Positions 47,782-59,258 of a stretch of DNA of 64,000 nucleotides are shown piece after piece (within the stretch, counting starts at the first letter, position 1; each line of letters opens with the position of its first letter). The translations under genes were made by a program, and so were the position numbers. The stretch comes from Bacteroidota bacterium (GTDB lineage: Bacteria; Bacteroidota; Bacteroidia; JABDFU01): assembly GCA_013286655.1 (NCBI GenBank), contig JABDFG010000001.1, forward strand, positions 25,459-89,458, given 5' to 3'. The notes under the pieces are model-generated. The model was not told the origin of the DNA. It made no database searches and worked only from the letters and a program-made list of their open reading frames with translations.

Positions 47782-50583
47782 ATGAACTATCTTTTAATCT
47801 TAGCGTTAACAATCACGACGCTTGCCCATAGCCTTGCCCAAACTCCTATCTGGATAACTCCTGTACCAATTGATTCAACCGTTCGTACGGGAAAATTATC
47901 CAATGGACTCACCTATTATATCAAGAAAAATGGAAAACCGGAAAAACGCGCTGAACTACGGCTTGTTGTAAATGCCGGTTCTAATTATGAGAATGATAAC
48001 CAGCAGGGCTTGGCTCATTTTGTTGAACACATGGCATTCAATGGAACAGAACATTTTAAAAAGAATGAATTAGTTAATTATCTTGAATCTGTTGGAACAA
48101 AATTCGGAGCTCATCTGAATGCTTATACCAGCTTTGATGAAACGGTCTACATGCTTCAATTACCTACTGATTCGGAAAAGATATTCAGGAAAGGTTTTCT
48201 TGTTCTGGAAGACTGGGCTCACAATCTGAGTTTTGACGATCAGGAGATAGAAAAAGAAAGGGGTGTTGTGATTTCAGAACGCAGGAACGGACTTGGCGCA
48301 AATGAACGTATGAATCAAAAGACACTGCCTGTTATTTATAAAGACTCCCGGTACGCAGAAAGGTTACCTATCGGCAAATTGGAAATACTTGAAAACTGCA
48401 AGCATGAAACCTTAAAACAATTTTATACCGATTGGTACCGGCCTGACCTGATGGCGATTATTGCTGTCGGTGATTTTGATGTAGATCAGGTGGAAAAAAT
48501 AATAAAGGAGCAATTTTCAACTATTCCTTCAAAAGAAAATCCGCGTCCCGTCCAACATTTTGAAGTTCCGGGAAACAACCAATTACTTATTGCAAAAGCT
48601 ACGGATAAGGAAGCATCCTCCACGATCGTAGAAGTTCTTTACAAAACACCTTATGAAAAAACGAGCACCTTGCTGGATTACCGCAGAAAATTAGTTTACG
48701 CACTTTACAACGGTATGATGAATGAGCGCCTGAGCGAACTTCAGCAACAAACCAATCCTCCCTTTTCCTATGCATCCATGAACTACGGAGCTCTTACACG
48801 TACGAAAAACATGTATTCTGGTTTTGCAGTTGTGCCAGAGAAGGGCATTGAACGGGGCTTGGAAACGCTTATTACGGAGAATCACCGGGTAAAACTATTT
48901 GGATTTTCTGATACCGAACTGGAACGCCAGAAAAAAAACCTTTTACGGGCTATGGAAAAACAATACAATGAACGTGACAAAACAGAATCAAGAAGTTTAG
49001 TCAACAATTATGTAAATAACTTTCTAAAAAATGATCCGGCACCTTCAATTGACTTTAAATATGACTTTTATAAAAAATATTTGCCCGGAATTACAATTGC
49101 GGATATCGATGAACTTGCCCGAAAATGGGTATCCGATGATGGAAAAGACATGGTTGTTGTGATAGAAGCTCCCGATAAACCGGAAGTCAACATCCCCTCA
49201 GATGAAAAAATCAAATCCATGTTAAGCAGCGTTATAAAAAAGGAACTTAAGCCTTATGAGGACAAGGCCACTGATAAGCCCTTAATGGCAACAAAACCAG
49301 TTACGGGTAAGGTGACGAGTGAGCAAGGGATAAAAGAACTGGGAATTACGGAGTGGCATTTATCAAATGGAGTAAAAGTAGTATTGAAACCAACGGACTT
49401 CAAGAACGACGAATTGCTTTTTAATGCAAGCAGTCCGGGAGGAAGCTCGTTGGTTAGTGATAAAGATGATATGTCTGCTTCTTTTGCTGCGAGTATTGTA
49501 GACGAATCGGGAATTGCTGACCTGGATAATATTACGTTGACCAAGATGCTGGCCGGCAAATTGGTTTCCGTTTCGCCCTCTATCAGTGAATTAAGAGAGG
49601 GTTTTAACGGAAGTTGCTCCCCCGCTGATCTTGAAACAGCACTTCAGTTGATTCATCTGTATTTCACGGATCCCCGCAAAGATGAAAAGGCATTTGCTTC
49701 TATGATGGAACGCTACAAAGGTTTTATTGAAAATCAGAAATCCAATCCTGAAAATGCCTTTAGAGATACCATCCAGGTAACAATGGCCCAGCATAATTAC
49801 CGGAGCAGACCATTTACATTGGAAAGTCTAAAGGAGATTGATTTGAACAGAGCCTTTGAAATCTACAAGGACCGCTTTGCCGATGCAGACGATTTTACCT
49901 TTTTCTTCGTAGGTAACTTTAAAACCGAAGAAATAAAACCGCTGATTGAACTCTATTTGGGCAGCCTCCCATCGACAGGAAGAAAGGAAACATGGAAAGA
50001 TTTGCATAACCGGTATCCGAAAGGTGTTATTAAAAAAACTGTTAAGCGGGGGATTGAGCCGAAAAGCTCCGTTCATATTGAATACTCCGGAACCTGCGAC
50101 TATAACCGCCAAAACAGGCTGACATACAATGCACTTATCAAATTGCTAAACATTAAACTGAGAGAAGTTTTGCGCGAAGATAAAGGTGGAACCTATGGTG
50201 TATCTGTTTATGGTTCGCTCAACCATTATCCGGTGCAGGATTATGAATTGTCTATTTCCTTTGGCTGCGATCCTAAAAATGTAAAGGACCTGAGTAAAGC
50301 AGCCTTTGAAGTATTGAAAAAAATCAAAAAAGATGGGGTTGATGATCCGGATCTGGTCAAGATCAAAGAAACCTTCCGGCGCGAATATGAAATTAATTTT
50401 AAGGAAAACAGGTTCTGGTTATCTGCTATAAGCAATAACTATTATGATGATGAGAATATCCTGGACATCGCGAATCTACCCAAAATGGCGGCTGCTATTA
50501 CTTCGGATGATCTGAAGAACGCAGCCAGCAAATACCTGAATCAAAGAAATTATGCCCGATTTTTGCTGATGCCGGAGAAATAG
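47782..50583 (+). CDS. M16 family zinc metalloprotease
   Basis: [20 protein letters not shown] (HxxEH) ... E motif; two-domain architecture; ATG 47782 preferred to TTG 47749. Confidence 0.93.
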   Translation: MNYLLILALTITTLAHSLAQTPIWITPVPIDSTVRTGKLSNGLTYYIKKNGKPEKRAELRLVVNAGSNYENDNQQGLAHFVEHMAFNGTEHFKKNELVNYLESVGTKFGAHLNAYTSFDETVYMLQLPTDSEKIFRKGFLVLEDWAHNLSFDDQEIEKERGVVISERRNGLGANERMNQKTLPVIYKDSRYAERLPIGKLEILENCKHETLKQFYTDWYRPDLMAIIAVGDFDVDQVEKIIKEQFSTIPSKENPRPVQHFEVPGNNQLLIAKATDKEASSTIVEVLYKTPYEKTSTLLDYRRKLVYALYNGMMNERLSELQQQTNPPFSYASMNYGALTRTKNMYSGFAVVPEKGIERGLETLITENHRVKLFGFSDTELERQKKNLLRAMEKQYNERDKTESRSLVNNYVNNFLKNDPAPSIDFKYDFYKKYLPGITIADIDELARKWVSDDGKDMVVVIEAPDKPEVNIPSDEKIKSMLSSVIKKELKPYEDKATDKPLMATKPVTGKVTSEQGIKELGITEWHLSNGVKVVLKPTDFKNDELLFNASSPGGSSLVSDKDDMSASFAASIVDESGIADLDNITLTKMLAGKLVSVSPSISELREGFNGSCSPADLETALQLIHLYFTDPRKDEKAFASMMERYKGFIENQKSNPENAFRDTIQVTMAQHNYRSRPFTLESLKEIDLNRAFEIYKDRFADADDFTFFFVGNFKTEEIKPLIELYLGSLPSTGRKETWKDLHNRYPKGVIKKTVKRGIEPKSSVHIEYSGTCDYNRQNRLTYNALIKLLNIKLREVLREDKGGTYGVSVYGSLNHYPVQDYELSISFGCDPKNVKDLSKAAFEVLKKIKKDGVDDPDLVKIKETFRREYEINFKENRFWLSAISNNYYDDENILDIANLPKMAAAITSDDLKNAASKYLNQRNYARFLLMPEK

Positions 50584-51440
50584 GATTTTAAAGTGTTCTT
50601 CATTAATGAAACGATGGTCATGGGTCCAACACCTCCGGGAACAGGAGTAATGTAAGAACATTTAGGCGCCACTTCGTCGAATTTAACATCTCCAAAAAGC
50701 TTGTATCCGTTTTTAGAAAGTGCGGAAGGCAAACGGGTAATACCTACATCAATAACTACCGCTCCCTCCTTTACCATATCGGAAGTAATAAAATTGGCCT
50801 TACCTAAGGCAACAATTAAAATATCGGCTGCAGACGTTATTTCCCGGAGGTTTTCCGTTTTACTGTGTGCCAGGGTAACGGTACAATTTCCCGGATAAGC
50901 ATTTCGCGCCATTAAGATGCTTATAGGTGAACCAACGATATGACTCCGACCGACAACAACGCAATGTCTGCCATTTGTTTCAATTTCATAACGCTCCAGT
51001 AACTGCAGTATACCGTATGGAGTGGCGGGCAAATAAGTCGGCATGTCAAGCACCATACGGCCCAGGTTGGCCGGATGGAAACCATCTACATCCTTTAGTG
51101 GACTGATGGCCTCAATTATATTCTGTTGAGAAATATGCCCGGGCAAAGGCAGTTGGACAATAAATCCATCAATCCTTTCATCCCTGTTTAATTTCCCTAC
51201 TTCCTCCAATAATTCTTTTTCAGACAGTGTTTCCGGTAAACGGATAAGTGTTGAATGAAAACCCACCCTTTCGCAAGCCTTTACTTTCCCATTTACATAC
51301 GTTTCACTTGCTCCATCATTGCCAACAAGAATAGCTGCCAGATGAGGAACCCTTTCACCGCTTGACCGGATTTTGTTAACCTCGCCGGTCATCTCTGACA
51401 AAATTTCTTCTGCTATTTTTTTGCCTTCAATGAGTTTCAA
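50550..51440 (-). CDS. folD: Bifunctional methylenetetrahydrofolate dehydrogenase/cyclohydrolase FolD
   Basis: [82 protein letters not shown]. Confidence 0.95.
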   Translation of the reverse strand: MKLIEGKKIAEEILSEMTGEVNKIRSSGERVPHLAAILVGNDGASETYVNGKVKACERVGFHSTLIRLPETLSEKELLEEVGKLNRDERIDGFIVQLPLPGHISQQNIIEAISPLKDVDGFHPANLGRMVLDMPTYLPATPYGILQLLERYEIETNGRHCVVVGRSHIVGSPISILMARNAYPGNCTVTLAHSKTENLREITSAADILIVALGKANFITSDMVKEGAVVIDVGITRLPSALSKNGYKLFGDVKFDEVAPKCSYITPVPGGVGPMTIVSLMKNTLKSYFSGISKNRA

Positions 51441-51511
51441 GGGAAAGAATTATGTTTATCGAATTATTAGGTCATTAAAATTAACATATCCTCAATTGGC
51501 TCATTACTCAC

Positions 51512-51550
51512 TTCTTTTATTTTTATTGAGTTCATGAATGCTTCGCATTT
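51512..51550 (+). repeat. Dispersed ~40-bp core element, copy 2
   Basis: TTCTTTTATTTTTATTGAGTTCATGAATGCTTCGCATTT, one substitution and one 1-nt gap versus copy 1; flanked by GGCTCATTACTCAC (left) and GGCTAATTACTTAC (right). Confidence 0.85.
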
Positions 51551-51560
51551 GGCTAATTAC

Positions 51561-52898
51561 TTACTTGATTCCCATATTCTTCATCTGTCCCATCATCTTC
51601 ATCCTATTCTTTTTATCACCCATCATCTTCATCATTTTTCGCGTTTCGTCAAACTGTTTAATAAGCTTATTGACTTCCGTAACGGAAGTTCCGCTGCCGC
51701 CGGCTATTCGTTGCCGCCGGCTACCAGTAAGCGATTCGGGGTGTTCCCGTTCAAAGGGAGTCATAGAAGAAATAATCGCCTCCAATCCCTTAAATGCATC
51801 CTCCTTTATATCCACATCTTTCATTGCCTTTCCAACACCCGGAATCATACTTACCAGATCCTTCATGTTACCCATCTTCTTGATTTGCTGAAGCTGACCT
51901 ATAAAATCATTAAAATCAAATTGATTTTTTGCAATTTTTTTATGTAGTTTCTTGGCTTCCTCTTCATTAAATTGCTCCTGGGCACGCTCAACTAGTGTAA
52001 CAACGTCACCCATACCCAGAATACGGTCGGCCATACGCTGAGGATGAAACACATCCATCGCATCCATCTTTTCACCGGTACCTACAAATTTGATTGGCTT
52101 ATTAACCACCGATCTTATGGAAAGAGCGGCTCCCCCACGGGTATCGCCATCCAACTTTGTCAGAACGACACCATCAAAATCCAGGCGATCATTAAACGCT
52201 TTAGCTGTATTGACAGCGTCCTGACCGGTCATCGCATCTACAACGAATAAGATTTCATCCGGATGGATGGCTTTTTTAACGGCCTGCAACTCCTCCATCA
52301 TTTGTTCATCCACCGCCAGGCGGCCTGCTGTATCAATGATAACGACAGAATTTCCATTTTCCTTTGCCTGAAGGATCCCTGATTTGGCAATCGATACGAT
52401 ATCCTTAGAGGAGCGATCAGAAAAAACCTCAACGCCCAGTTGTTCTCCCAAAACATGCAATTGATCAATAGCGGCAGGACGATAAACATCACAGGCCACC
52501 AACAGTGGTTTTTTACCTCTTTTGTTCTTCAAATGACCGGCAAGCTTCCCCGAAAAAGTAGTCTTACCCGAACCCTGTAAACCACTCATTAATATAATCG
52601 TAGGGCTGCTCGAAAGTTTTATATCTGTCATCTCCCCACCCATCAGTAAAGTGAGTTCATCGTGCGTAATTTTGGTCAACAGCTGACCGGGAGAAATAGA
52701 TGTCAGCACATTTTGTCCCAGCGCCTTTTCCTTTACCGTATCCGTAAATTGCTTAGCAACTTTATAGTTCACGTCCGCGTCCAGAAGGGCCTTACGTATT
52801 TCCTTAATAGTTTCCGATACATTTACTTCGGTGATTTTCCCCTGACCCTTTAAAAGCTTAAAAGCCCTGTCTATTTTATCACTTAAACTCTCGAACAT
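51561..52898 (-). CDS. ffh: Signal recognition particle protein Ffh
   Basis: GLQGSGKTTFSGKLAGHLK; DTAGRLAVDEQMMEEL; TKLDGDTRGGAALSIR; Met-rich C-terminus. Confidence 0.96.
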   Translation of the reverse strand: MFESLSDKIDRAFKLLKGQGKITEVNVSETIKEIRKALLDADVNYKVAKQFTDTVKEKALGQNVLTSISPGQLLTKITHDELTLLMGGEMTDIKLSSSPTIILMSGLQGSGKTTFSGKLAGHLKNKRGKKPLLVACDVYRPAAIDQLHVLGEQLGVEVFSDRSSKDIVSIAKSGILQAKENGNSVVIIDTAGRLAVDEQMMEELQAVKKAIHPDEILFVVDAMTGQDAVNTAKAFNDRLDFDGVVLTKLDGDTRGGAALSIRSVVNKPIKFVGTGEKMDAMDVFHPQRMADRILGMGDVVTLVERAQEQFNEEEAKKLHKKIAKNQFDFNDFIGQLQQIKKMGNMKDLVSMIPGVGKAMKDVDIKEDAFKGLEAIISSMTPFEREHPESLTGSRRQRIAGGSGTSVTEVNKLIKQFDETRKMMKMMGDKKNRMKMMGQMKNMGIK

Positions 52899-52990
52899 TT
52901 TATTTTTTTTAGATAAGTAAATTTAAAAAAAATTGAGCGGCTATTTAAATTTATTCCCATATTTATATTCATTCGATTACCTTCGTAAGA

Positions 52991-53866
52991 ATGAACCGGA
53001 TTAGTTATTACCTGACTCAGCCCTTTATTTACCTGATTTCACTTTGCCCCTTTTTTTTATTGTATGGCATTTCGGATATTACATTTCTGTTAGTATACTA
53101 TGTAATTGGCTATCGGAAAAAAATCGTTTACGAAAACCTCCGGAATTCATTTCCTGACAAATCCGAAAAAGAGATCAAGCATATCCAACTGAATTATTAC
53201 AGGTATTTGTGTGATCTGGGCCTGGAAACACTCAAAACGTTGACGATAAGCAGGGAAAAATCGCTAAAACACTGTTATCTTACACCGGAGACCGTCGATC
53301 TGTTCAATCGTTATTACACGGAAAACAAAAGTGTCATCATTGTGCTTGGTCATTTGGGAAACTGGGAATGGGCGGGTAACGCTTTTTCGCTTCAGTGCAA
53401 ACATCAATTGTACGTGATTTACCACCCTTTTACGAATCCCTTATTTGACAAGTTGATTATAAAAACCCGGACTCGTTTTGGCACTCAATTGATTCCCATG
53501 AAAGATACTTTCCGGCAAATGACAAAAAACAAAACAGTCTGTTCTGCTACAGCCTTTATTGCCGACCAAACGCCCTCTCCGGAAAATGCCCATTGGACAA
53601 CCTTTCTGAACCAGGAAACGGCCGTATTCAAAGGCACTGAGTTGATGGCTAACCGCTTTAATTACCCGGTCATTTTCATCCAGGTTGAACGTGTGAGGAG
53701 AGGTTATTATGCGGTAAAGGCAGAAGCTCAAACTGAACACCCAGCCGATACCGCCCGGGGATATATTTCCGAATGGCACACACAGGTGCTCGAAAAATGC
53801 ATAAACCTGAAACCTGAAACCTGGCTCTGGTCACATCGGAGATGGAAACATAAAAAGCCGGCTTAA
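52991..53866 (+). CDS. LpxL/HtrB-like lipid A acyltransferase
   Basis: GHLGNWEWAGNAFSLQ; YHPFTNPLFDKLIIKTRTRFGTQLIP; WLWSHRRWK. Confidence 0.9.
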   Translation: MNRISYYLTQPFIYLISLCPFFLLYGISDITFLLVYYVIGYRKKIVYENLRNSFPDKSEKEIKHIQLNYYRYLCDLGLETLKTLTISREKSLKHCYLTPETVDLFNRYYTENKSVIIVLGHLGNWEWAGNAFSLQCKHQLYVIYHPFTNPLFDKLIIKTRTRFGTQLIPMKDTFRQMTKNKTVCSATAFIADQTPSPENAHWTTFLNQETAVFKGTELMANRFNYPVIFIQVERVRRGYYAVKAEAQTEHPADTARGYISEWHTQVLEKCINLKPETWLWSHRRWKHKKPA

Positions 53867-53928
53867 AAATAAACCCAACAAGATAAATTTTGAACAACTT
53901 CTAAAGGATTTCCTAGTTTTATTTTTTT

Positions 53929-53936
53929 TACCTTTG
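53929..53936 (+). promoter_or_regulatory. Bacteroidota -7 promoter box TACCTTTG upstream of desaturase
   Basis: TAnnTTTG consensus 24 bp before ATG 53960. Confidence 0.5.
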
Positions 53937-53959
53937 CAATTATTTATTACTGAAATAAA

Positions 53960-54946
53960 ATGTTAGAAGGCAAAGACCTGATAATAGCAACCAAACCATT
54001 TGGAAAAGAGAATCGTTTCTTAAGTTGGTTCCATACCTTTGTTGCATTCTTTCTGCTGACCGGCGTCTTGGTTGCCGCTGCCGTAGCACCCTTTCTTATT
54101 ATGCGGATAATAGCCAGTATTTTGGCGGGCTTTGTATTTGTCCGGCTGTTCGTTATCTATCATGACTATCAGCATAAATCAATTCTTCAAAAATCAATCG
54201 TTGCCAAGGTCATTATGTATGTATATGGGCTCTATTCCCTGGCCCCTGCCAGCATCTGGAAACGTTCGCATGATTATCACCACAAGCATAATTCCAAATT
54301 GTTCAGCGCAAACATTGGATCTTTTCCGATCATGACCAAACAGAAATTCTTGAATAGCTCAGTGAAAGACCGGCGCGAATACTTAATGAGCCGGCATCCG
54401 ATAACCATTATGCTCGGATTTTTCTCCATGTTTCTGATTGGGATGTGCGTCAATTCGTTCCGGAGCAACCCAAGAAAACATTTCGATTCATTAATTGCAA
54501 TCGTCCTTCATGTTGGAGTAGCTGCCCTTCTTTTTATTTATTTTGGCTGGCAGGTATGGTTTTTTGTTTGGTTCCTGCCCTTTCTGATTGCTTTTGCCAT
54601 AGGCGCCTACCTTTTTTATGCACAACACAATTTTCCCGGCGTAAAATTCAAAGACAATACGGAATGGGCTTACGAAACAGCCGCTCTTGAATCCTCCAGT
54701 TATATGAAAATGAAAGCTTTTATGCGTTGGTGCACTGCGAACATCGGCTATCACCATGTGCATCATTTAAATTCACGTATCCCTTTTTACCGTTTGCCCG
54801 AAGCCATGGCTAAAATACCGGAGTTACAGCATCCGAAAGTAACTTCTTTTAATATCCGGGATATCATTGCTTGTTTTAAGCTAAAATTGTGGGATCCTGA
54901 AATACAACAAATGATCGGCCTGGATTCGCTAACCCTCACTACTTAA
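53960..54946 (+). CDS. Fatty acid desaturase
   Basis: Histidine boxes HDYQHKSI, HDYHHKHNSK, HHVHHLN. Confidence 0.9.
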   Translation: MLEGKDLIIATKPFGKENRFLSWFHTFVAFFLLTGVLVAAAVAPFLIMRIIASILAGFVFVRLFVIYHDYQHKSILQKSIVAKVIMYVYGLYSLAPASIWKRSHDYHHKHNSKLFSANIGSFPIMTKQKFLNSSVKDRREYLMSRHPITIMLGFFSMFLIGMCVNSFRSNPRKHFDSLIAIVLHVGVAALLFIYFGWQVWFFVWFLPFLIAFAIGAYLFYAQHNFPGVKFKDNTEWAYETAALESSSYMKMKAFMRWCTANIGYHHVHHLNSRIPFYRLPEAMAKIPELQHPKVTSFNIRDIIACFKLKLWDPEIQQMIGLDSLTLTT

Positions 54947-54972
54947 TGAATACGATCACGGCCTTAAGGGCA

Positions 54973-56781
54973 TCACATCTGTTCGGGAACCTCTATTCCC
55001 ATTAATTTCATAGCTGATTGGATTACCTCCGCCACTTTACCCGAAAGCGCTAAACGGAAATTACGCAGGTGTTCATTTTCTTCTTTTAGAATGGTGATCT
55101 CCTGATAAAATTGATTATACTCTTTCGCCAATTCATAAACATAATTCGCAATAACTCCAGGATTGAGCTCCCGGCCAGCTTCTTTTACCGCTGCAGGGAA
55201 ATCATAAATCAGTTTAATCAGTTCCTTTTCTTTTTGTTGGAGTACGAGATCCGGTGCCGGATACCAGGTATTAGTTAATTCCGCATTAACCTTTCGTATA
55301 ATGGACTTAATCCGTGCATAGGTATATTGTATGAATGGACCGGTATTTCCATTAAAATCAATACTCTCCTTAGGGTTAAAAAGCATCTTTTTCTTTGGAT
55401 CAACTTTGAGAATAAAATACTTAAGCGCAGCAAGACCAATTGTTCTGTAGAGATCCTGAGCTTCTTTTGGATCAGAATGTACCGTTTTTCCCAACTCTCT
55501 GGTCATATCCTCCGCCGTATCTATCATTATTTTTATCAGGTCATCCGCATCTACAACAGTTCCTTCCCTGGATTTCATTTTGCCATCCGGCAGTTCGACC
55601 ATTCCATAAGATAAGTGAAAACAATCATTAGCCCAGGTGTAACCCAATTTTCGGAGTATGAGAAACAATATCTTAAAATGATAATCCTGCTCATTACCCA
55701 CTGTATAGATTACCTTGTTCAATTCCGGAAATTCCTTAAAACGTTCAACTGCAGTACCCAGGTCCTGCGTAATGTATACAGAGGTCCCGTCAGAGCGCAA
55801 CAAGACTTTTTCATCCAGCCCATCTTTGGAAAGATCAATCCGGACAGAACCGTCTTCCTTCTTAAAGAAAACTTGTTTATTCAATCCTTCCTCAACCAGC
55901 GCTTTACCTAACAAATAAGTATTCGACTCATAATACGTTTTATCAAAATGAACCCCCAGCATTTTATATGTTTCCTCAAAACCTTTATAAACCCAATTAT
56001 TCATGGTTCGCCATAACTCTAGAACTTCCTTGTCTCCATCTTCCCATTTGCGAAGCAATTCATTCACTTCCTGCATCAATACCGATCTTTTAACGGCTTC
56101 TTCTTTTTCCAAACCCTTATTCACCAGCTGTTCAGTTTCCACTTTCAACTGCCGGTCAAACTCCACATAATATTTACCAACCAGGTGATCCCCCTTTTTA
56201 CAGGCTGGATCTAAGCTTGTTTCCGGTTTTTCTCCATTTCCCCACTTTTTCCAGGCAAGCATTGATTTGCAAATGTGAATTCCACGATCGTTCACTAGGT
56301 TTGCCTTAATTACCTTGTTTCCATTGGCTTTTAGAATTTCTGCAATTGAAAAACCCAACAGATTATTACGGATATGCCCCAGGTGAAGTGGTTTATTGGT
56401 GTTAGGTGAGGAATATTCAACCATAACCGTTGAAGATGAATCCCCAACAGGAGTATAGGCATAAGTAGCATTTTTTGCCATTTCGCCGAAGTAATTGAGC
56501 CAATAGGCCGGGGAAACTACCAGGTTCAAAAAGCCTTTAACCACATTGAAGCTTTCTACTTCCGGGGTATTCGATTCTAAATAAGTTCCTATTTGTCTCG
56601 CCGTTTCTTCCGGCGATTTCCCGGAAAGCTTCATAAAAGGGAAAACTACCAGGGTCAGATCACCTTCAAACTCTTTATTCGTCTTTTGAAAAACAATACT
56701 CTTTGTATCAATACGCACTTTATAAAGCAATTGAATTGCATCAACTACATTATTTGTAAGCAATTCTTCCAGTTTTATCAT
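54973..56781 (-). CDS. argS: Arginyl-tRNA synthetase
   Basis: VEYSSPNTNKPLHLGHIRNNLLGFSIAEIL; QYTYARIKSI; start MIKLEELL preferred over 56841. Confidence 0.95.
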   Translation of the reverse strand: MIKLEELLTNNVVDAIQLLYKVRIDTKSIVFQKTNKEFEGDLTLVVFPFMKLSGKSPEETARQIGTYLESNTPEVESFNVVKGFLNLVVSPAYWLNYFGEMAKNATYAYTPVGDSSSTVMVEYSSPNTNKPLHLGHIRNNLLGFSIAEILKANGNKVIKANLVNDRGIHICKSMLAWKKWGNGEKPETSLDPACKKGDHLVGKYYVEFDRQLKVETEQLVNKGLEKEEAVKRSVLMQEVNELLRKWEDGDKEVLELWRTMNNWVYKGFEETYKMLGVHFDKTYYESNTYLLGKALVEEGLNKQVFFKKEDGSVRIDLSKDGLDEKVLLRSDGTSVYITQDLGTAVERFKEFPELNKVIYTVGNEQDYHFKILFLILRKLGYTWANDCFHLSYGMVELPDGKMKSREGTVVDADDLIKIMIDTAEDMTRELGKTVHSDPKEAQDLYRTIGLAALKYFILKVDPKKKMLFNPKESIDFNGNTGPFIQYTYARIKSIIRKVNAELTNTWYPAPDLVLQQKEKELIKLIYDFPAAVKEAGRELNPGVIANYVYELAKEYNQFYQEITILKEENEHLRNFRLALSGKVAEVIQSAMKLMGIEVPEQM

Positions 56782-56788
56782 TTCCGTT

Positions 56789-57742
56789 CTAAAAATCGTT
56801 GGTAATTTGATTTGTTGCTTTATATAAGATCTCAAATGCATTCTCTGCCATTAGATTCTCCCGATCCAAAGTGGGATTGATTTCAACCATTTCAAAGCAA
56901 CAGACCTTTTTGCTTCTGAGCAGATAATAGATCAGGTTTCCTGCTTCCTTTTCACTTATTCCACTCGGAGCCGGGGTGCCTGTCCCCTTGGAAATGCCAG
57001 AATCCATACTGTCCACGTCAAATGAAACGTAAATCAGGTCACACTGGTCCAGGTAGTTAAGTGACTCAATGGAGGTCCGTTCTACCGCCTTCCGCCTTAT
57101 TTCAGGAAGGCTAAATGCTCGCATTTTATTCCTTCGGATAATCTGGTCTTCCTGGGGTTCCAGGTCACGCAAAGCAATAAAAACAACATCCGAATAGTTC
57201 ACTTTGGGACAAATACCTCCCAGGTTTTTAAGTTTATTCCAATAGTCGATCGTTTCTTCGTCCGGTTTATTGACAGCCTGCTCCATATTATCCTCCCCCA
57301 AAAGAGCCGCAAGCACCATACCATGCATATTACCGGACGGTGTAGTATAGGGTGAATGAAGATCGGCATGCGCATCAATCCAGATGAGTCCGATGCGCTT
57401 ATGAGGAAAGGCCATTTTGATGCCGGTTACTGTTCCTGCAGCCGAGCTATGATCCCCTGCCAGTACAATTGGAAAGTTACGATGGTCACTAAAAGCCTTA
57501 GAAACTTCTTTTGAAACGCGGTCACAAACGGTCAAAACACCTTTTATCCGCTTGGCATAGTCATGAATCACCGGTTCCAGTAACAAGCGATTTTCATTAG
57601 GGACTTCTATGGATTTATGCTTTTTAAAGAACGAACTTCCAAAATCCAGAGCGGCAATTTTAATCGCGTCTATACCCATACTTGCTCCCCTGGTGCCAGC
57701 TCCGATTTCAGACTTTACTTCAATCAGTTTAACCGTTTTCAT
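56789..57742 (-). CDS. Arginase family protein
   Basis: LAGDHSSAAGTVTGI; GLIWIDAHADLHSPYTTPSGNMHGMVLAALLGED; VSFDVDSMDSG. Confidence 0.92.
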   Translation of the reverse strand: MKTVKLIEVKSEIGAGTRGASMGIDAIKIAALDFGSSFFKKHKSIEVPNENRLLLEPVIHDYAKRIKGVLTVCDRVSKEVSKAFSDHRNFPIVLAGDHSSAAGTVTGIKMAFPHKRIGLIWIDAHADLHSPYTTPSGNMHGMVLAALLGEDNMEQAVNKPDEETIDYWNKLKNLGGICPKVNYSDVVFIALRDLEPQEDQIIRRNKMRAFSLPEIRRKAVERTSIESLNYLDQCDLIYVSFDVDSMDSGISKGTGTPAPSGISEKEAGNLIYYLLRSKKVCCFEMVEINPTLDRENLMAENAFEILYKATNQITNDF

Positions 57743-57836
57743 GAAACTAAAAAAATTTAATTTTCTATAAATTCCTTAAAAGTATTTAGTTACTTTGTAT
57801 ATAATTAGTCAATCCAACTCACTTACTTAATATCAA

Positions 57837-59231
57837 ATGAAGAACAAGTACAGCGATCTGATCCACCAGACCTTCAACTTTCCGCAGGAAGGTTTTTCCG
57901 TTAAAGACAACTTGCTTCATTTTAATGAAATACCTATTATGGATATTATCAAACAATATGGTACTCCACTTAAAATAACCTACCTCCCAAAGATCAGCTC
58001 ACACATACAAAAAGCAAAACGGCTGTTCAATGTAGCGATGGCCAAATCCGACTATAAAGGTAGCTATACTTACTGTTATTGTACGAAAAGTTCCCATTTT
58101 TCTTTCATCCTGGAAGAAGTTCTCAAAAACGATGTTCACCTGGAAACGTCTTCTGCGTTTGACATTCCCATCGTTCGGGAGGTCTACAAAAAAGGATTGA
58201 TATCCAAGGATACGTTTATTGTATGCAATGGTTATAAGCGCGAAAATTACCAGCAATATATTTCGGAACTCATCAATGAAGACTTCAATGTAATACCAGT
58301 ACTGGATAATAAAAGCGAAATCGATTATTATAAAAAACATGTAAAAAACAAGACTAAACTTGGGATTCGGATTGCAGCGGAGGAGGAACCGTCCTATCAG
58401 TTTTACACTTCCCGTCTGGGCATCCGTTATAAAGAAATCGTTGAATATTACAAAGAGCATATAAAGGGTAATCCTAAGTTTGAACTCAAAATGCTTCATT
58501 TTTTTATTAATACCGGTATAAAAGACTCTATCTATTATTGGACGGAACTTGCCAAATGCATGAAGGTATATGCCGATCTTAAAAAAATATGTCCTGAGCT
58601 TGACTCACTCAATATTGGCGGAGGCATGCCCATACGGACATCCCTGAACTTTGACTATGACTATGAATACATCATTGAAGAAATTATTTCCCAGATTAAA
58701 ACTTATTGTAAGCAACACAAAGTAAAAGAGCCCAATATTTTCACTGAATTCGGCTCATTTACCGTTGGTGAAAGTGGTGCAGCCATTTATTCCGTATTGG
58801 ATCAAAAGAACCAGAATGATCGTGAAAAATGGTACATGATCGACAGTTCCTTTATTACGACACTTCCCGACACCTGGGGCATTAATCAGCGTTTTGTACT
58901 ACTGGCCATCAATCACTGGGACCGGGAATACCAGCGGGTGAATTTAGGCGGACTGACCTGTGATAGTATGGATTATTATAATACGGAAGCTCATGCAAAC
59001 CAGGTGTTTTTGCCAAAACTTGACAGGGAAACGGAAGAACCTTTATATGTTGGATTTTTTCATACAGGTGCTTACCAGGAATCCTTGAGTGGTTATGGAG
59101 GAATACAGCATTGCCTTATCCCCGCCCCTAAACACGTCATTATTTCAAAAGATGAAAATGGGGAACTATCTACCCGAATGTTTGCCAAAGAACAGAGTTT
59201 TAAATCAATGCTTAAAACGCTGGGGTATTAA
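57837..59231 (+). CDS. speA: Arginine decarboxylase (PLP-dependent, fold III)
   Basis: YCTKSSHFSFILEEVLKNDVHLETSSAFDI; LNIGGGMPIR; FTEFGSFTVGESGAAIYSV. Confidence 0.88.
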   Translation: MKNKYSDLIHQTFNFPQEGFSVKDNLLHFNEIPIMDIIKQYGTPLKITYLPKISSHIQKAKRLFNVAMAKSDYKGSYTYCYCTKSSHFSFILEEVLKNDVHLETSSAFDIPIVREVYKKGLISKDTFIVCNGYKRENYQQYISELINEDFNVIPVLDNKSEIDYYKKHVKNKTKLGIRIAAEEEPSYQFYTSRLGIRYKEIVEYYKEHIKGNPKFELKMLHFFINTGIKDSIYYWTELAKCMKVYADLKKICPELDSLNIGGGMPIRTSLNFDYDYEYIIEEIISQIKTYCKQHKVKEPNIFTEFGSFTVGESGAAIYSVLDQKNQNDREKWYMIDSSFITTLPDTWGINQRFVLLAINHWDREYQRVNLGGLTCDSMDYYNTEAHANQVFLPKLDRETEEPLYVGFFHTGAYQESLSGYGGIQHCLIPAPKHVIISKDENGELSTRMFAKEQSFKSMLKTLGY

Positions 59232-59258
59232 GAAGTAAATAACTATTTTTGGAACGTA

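Noticed and set aside
57999-58499. 166-aa minus-strand ORF inside speA
   Set aside because: Antisense to a conserved enzyme; no recognisable motif, Phe/Ile-rich composition.
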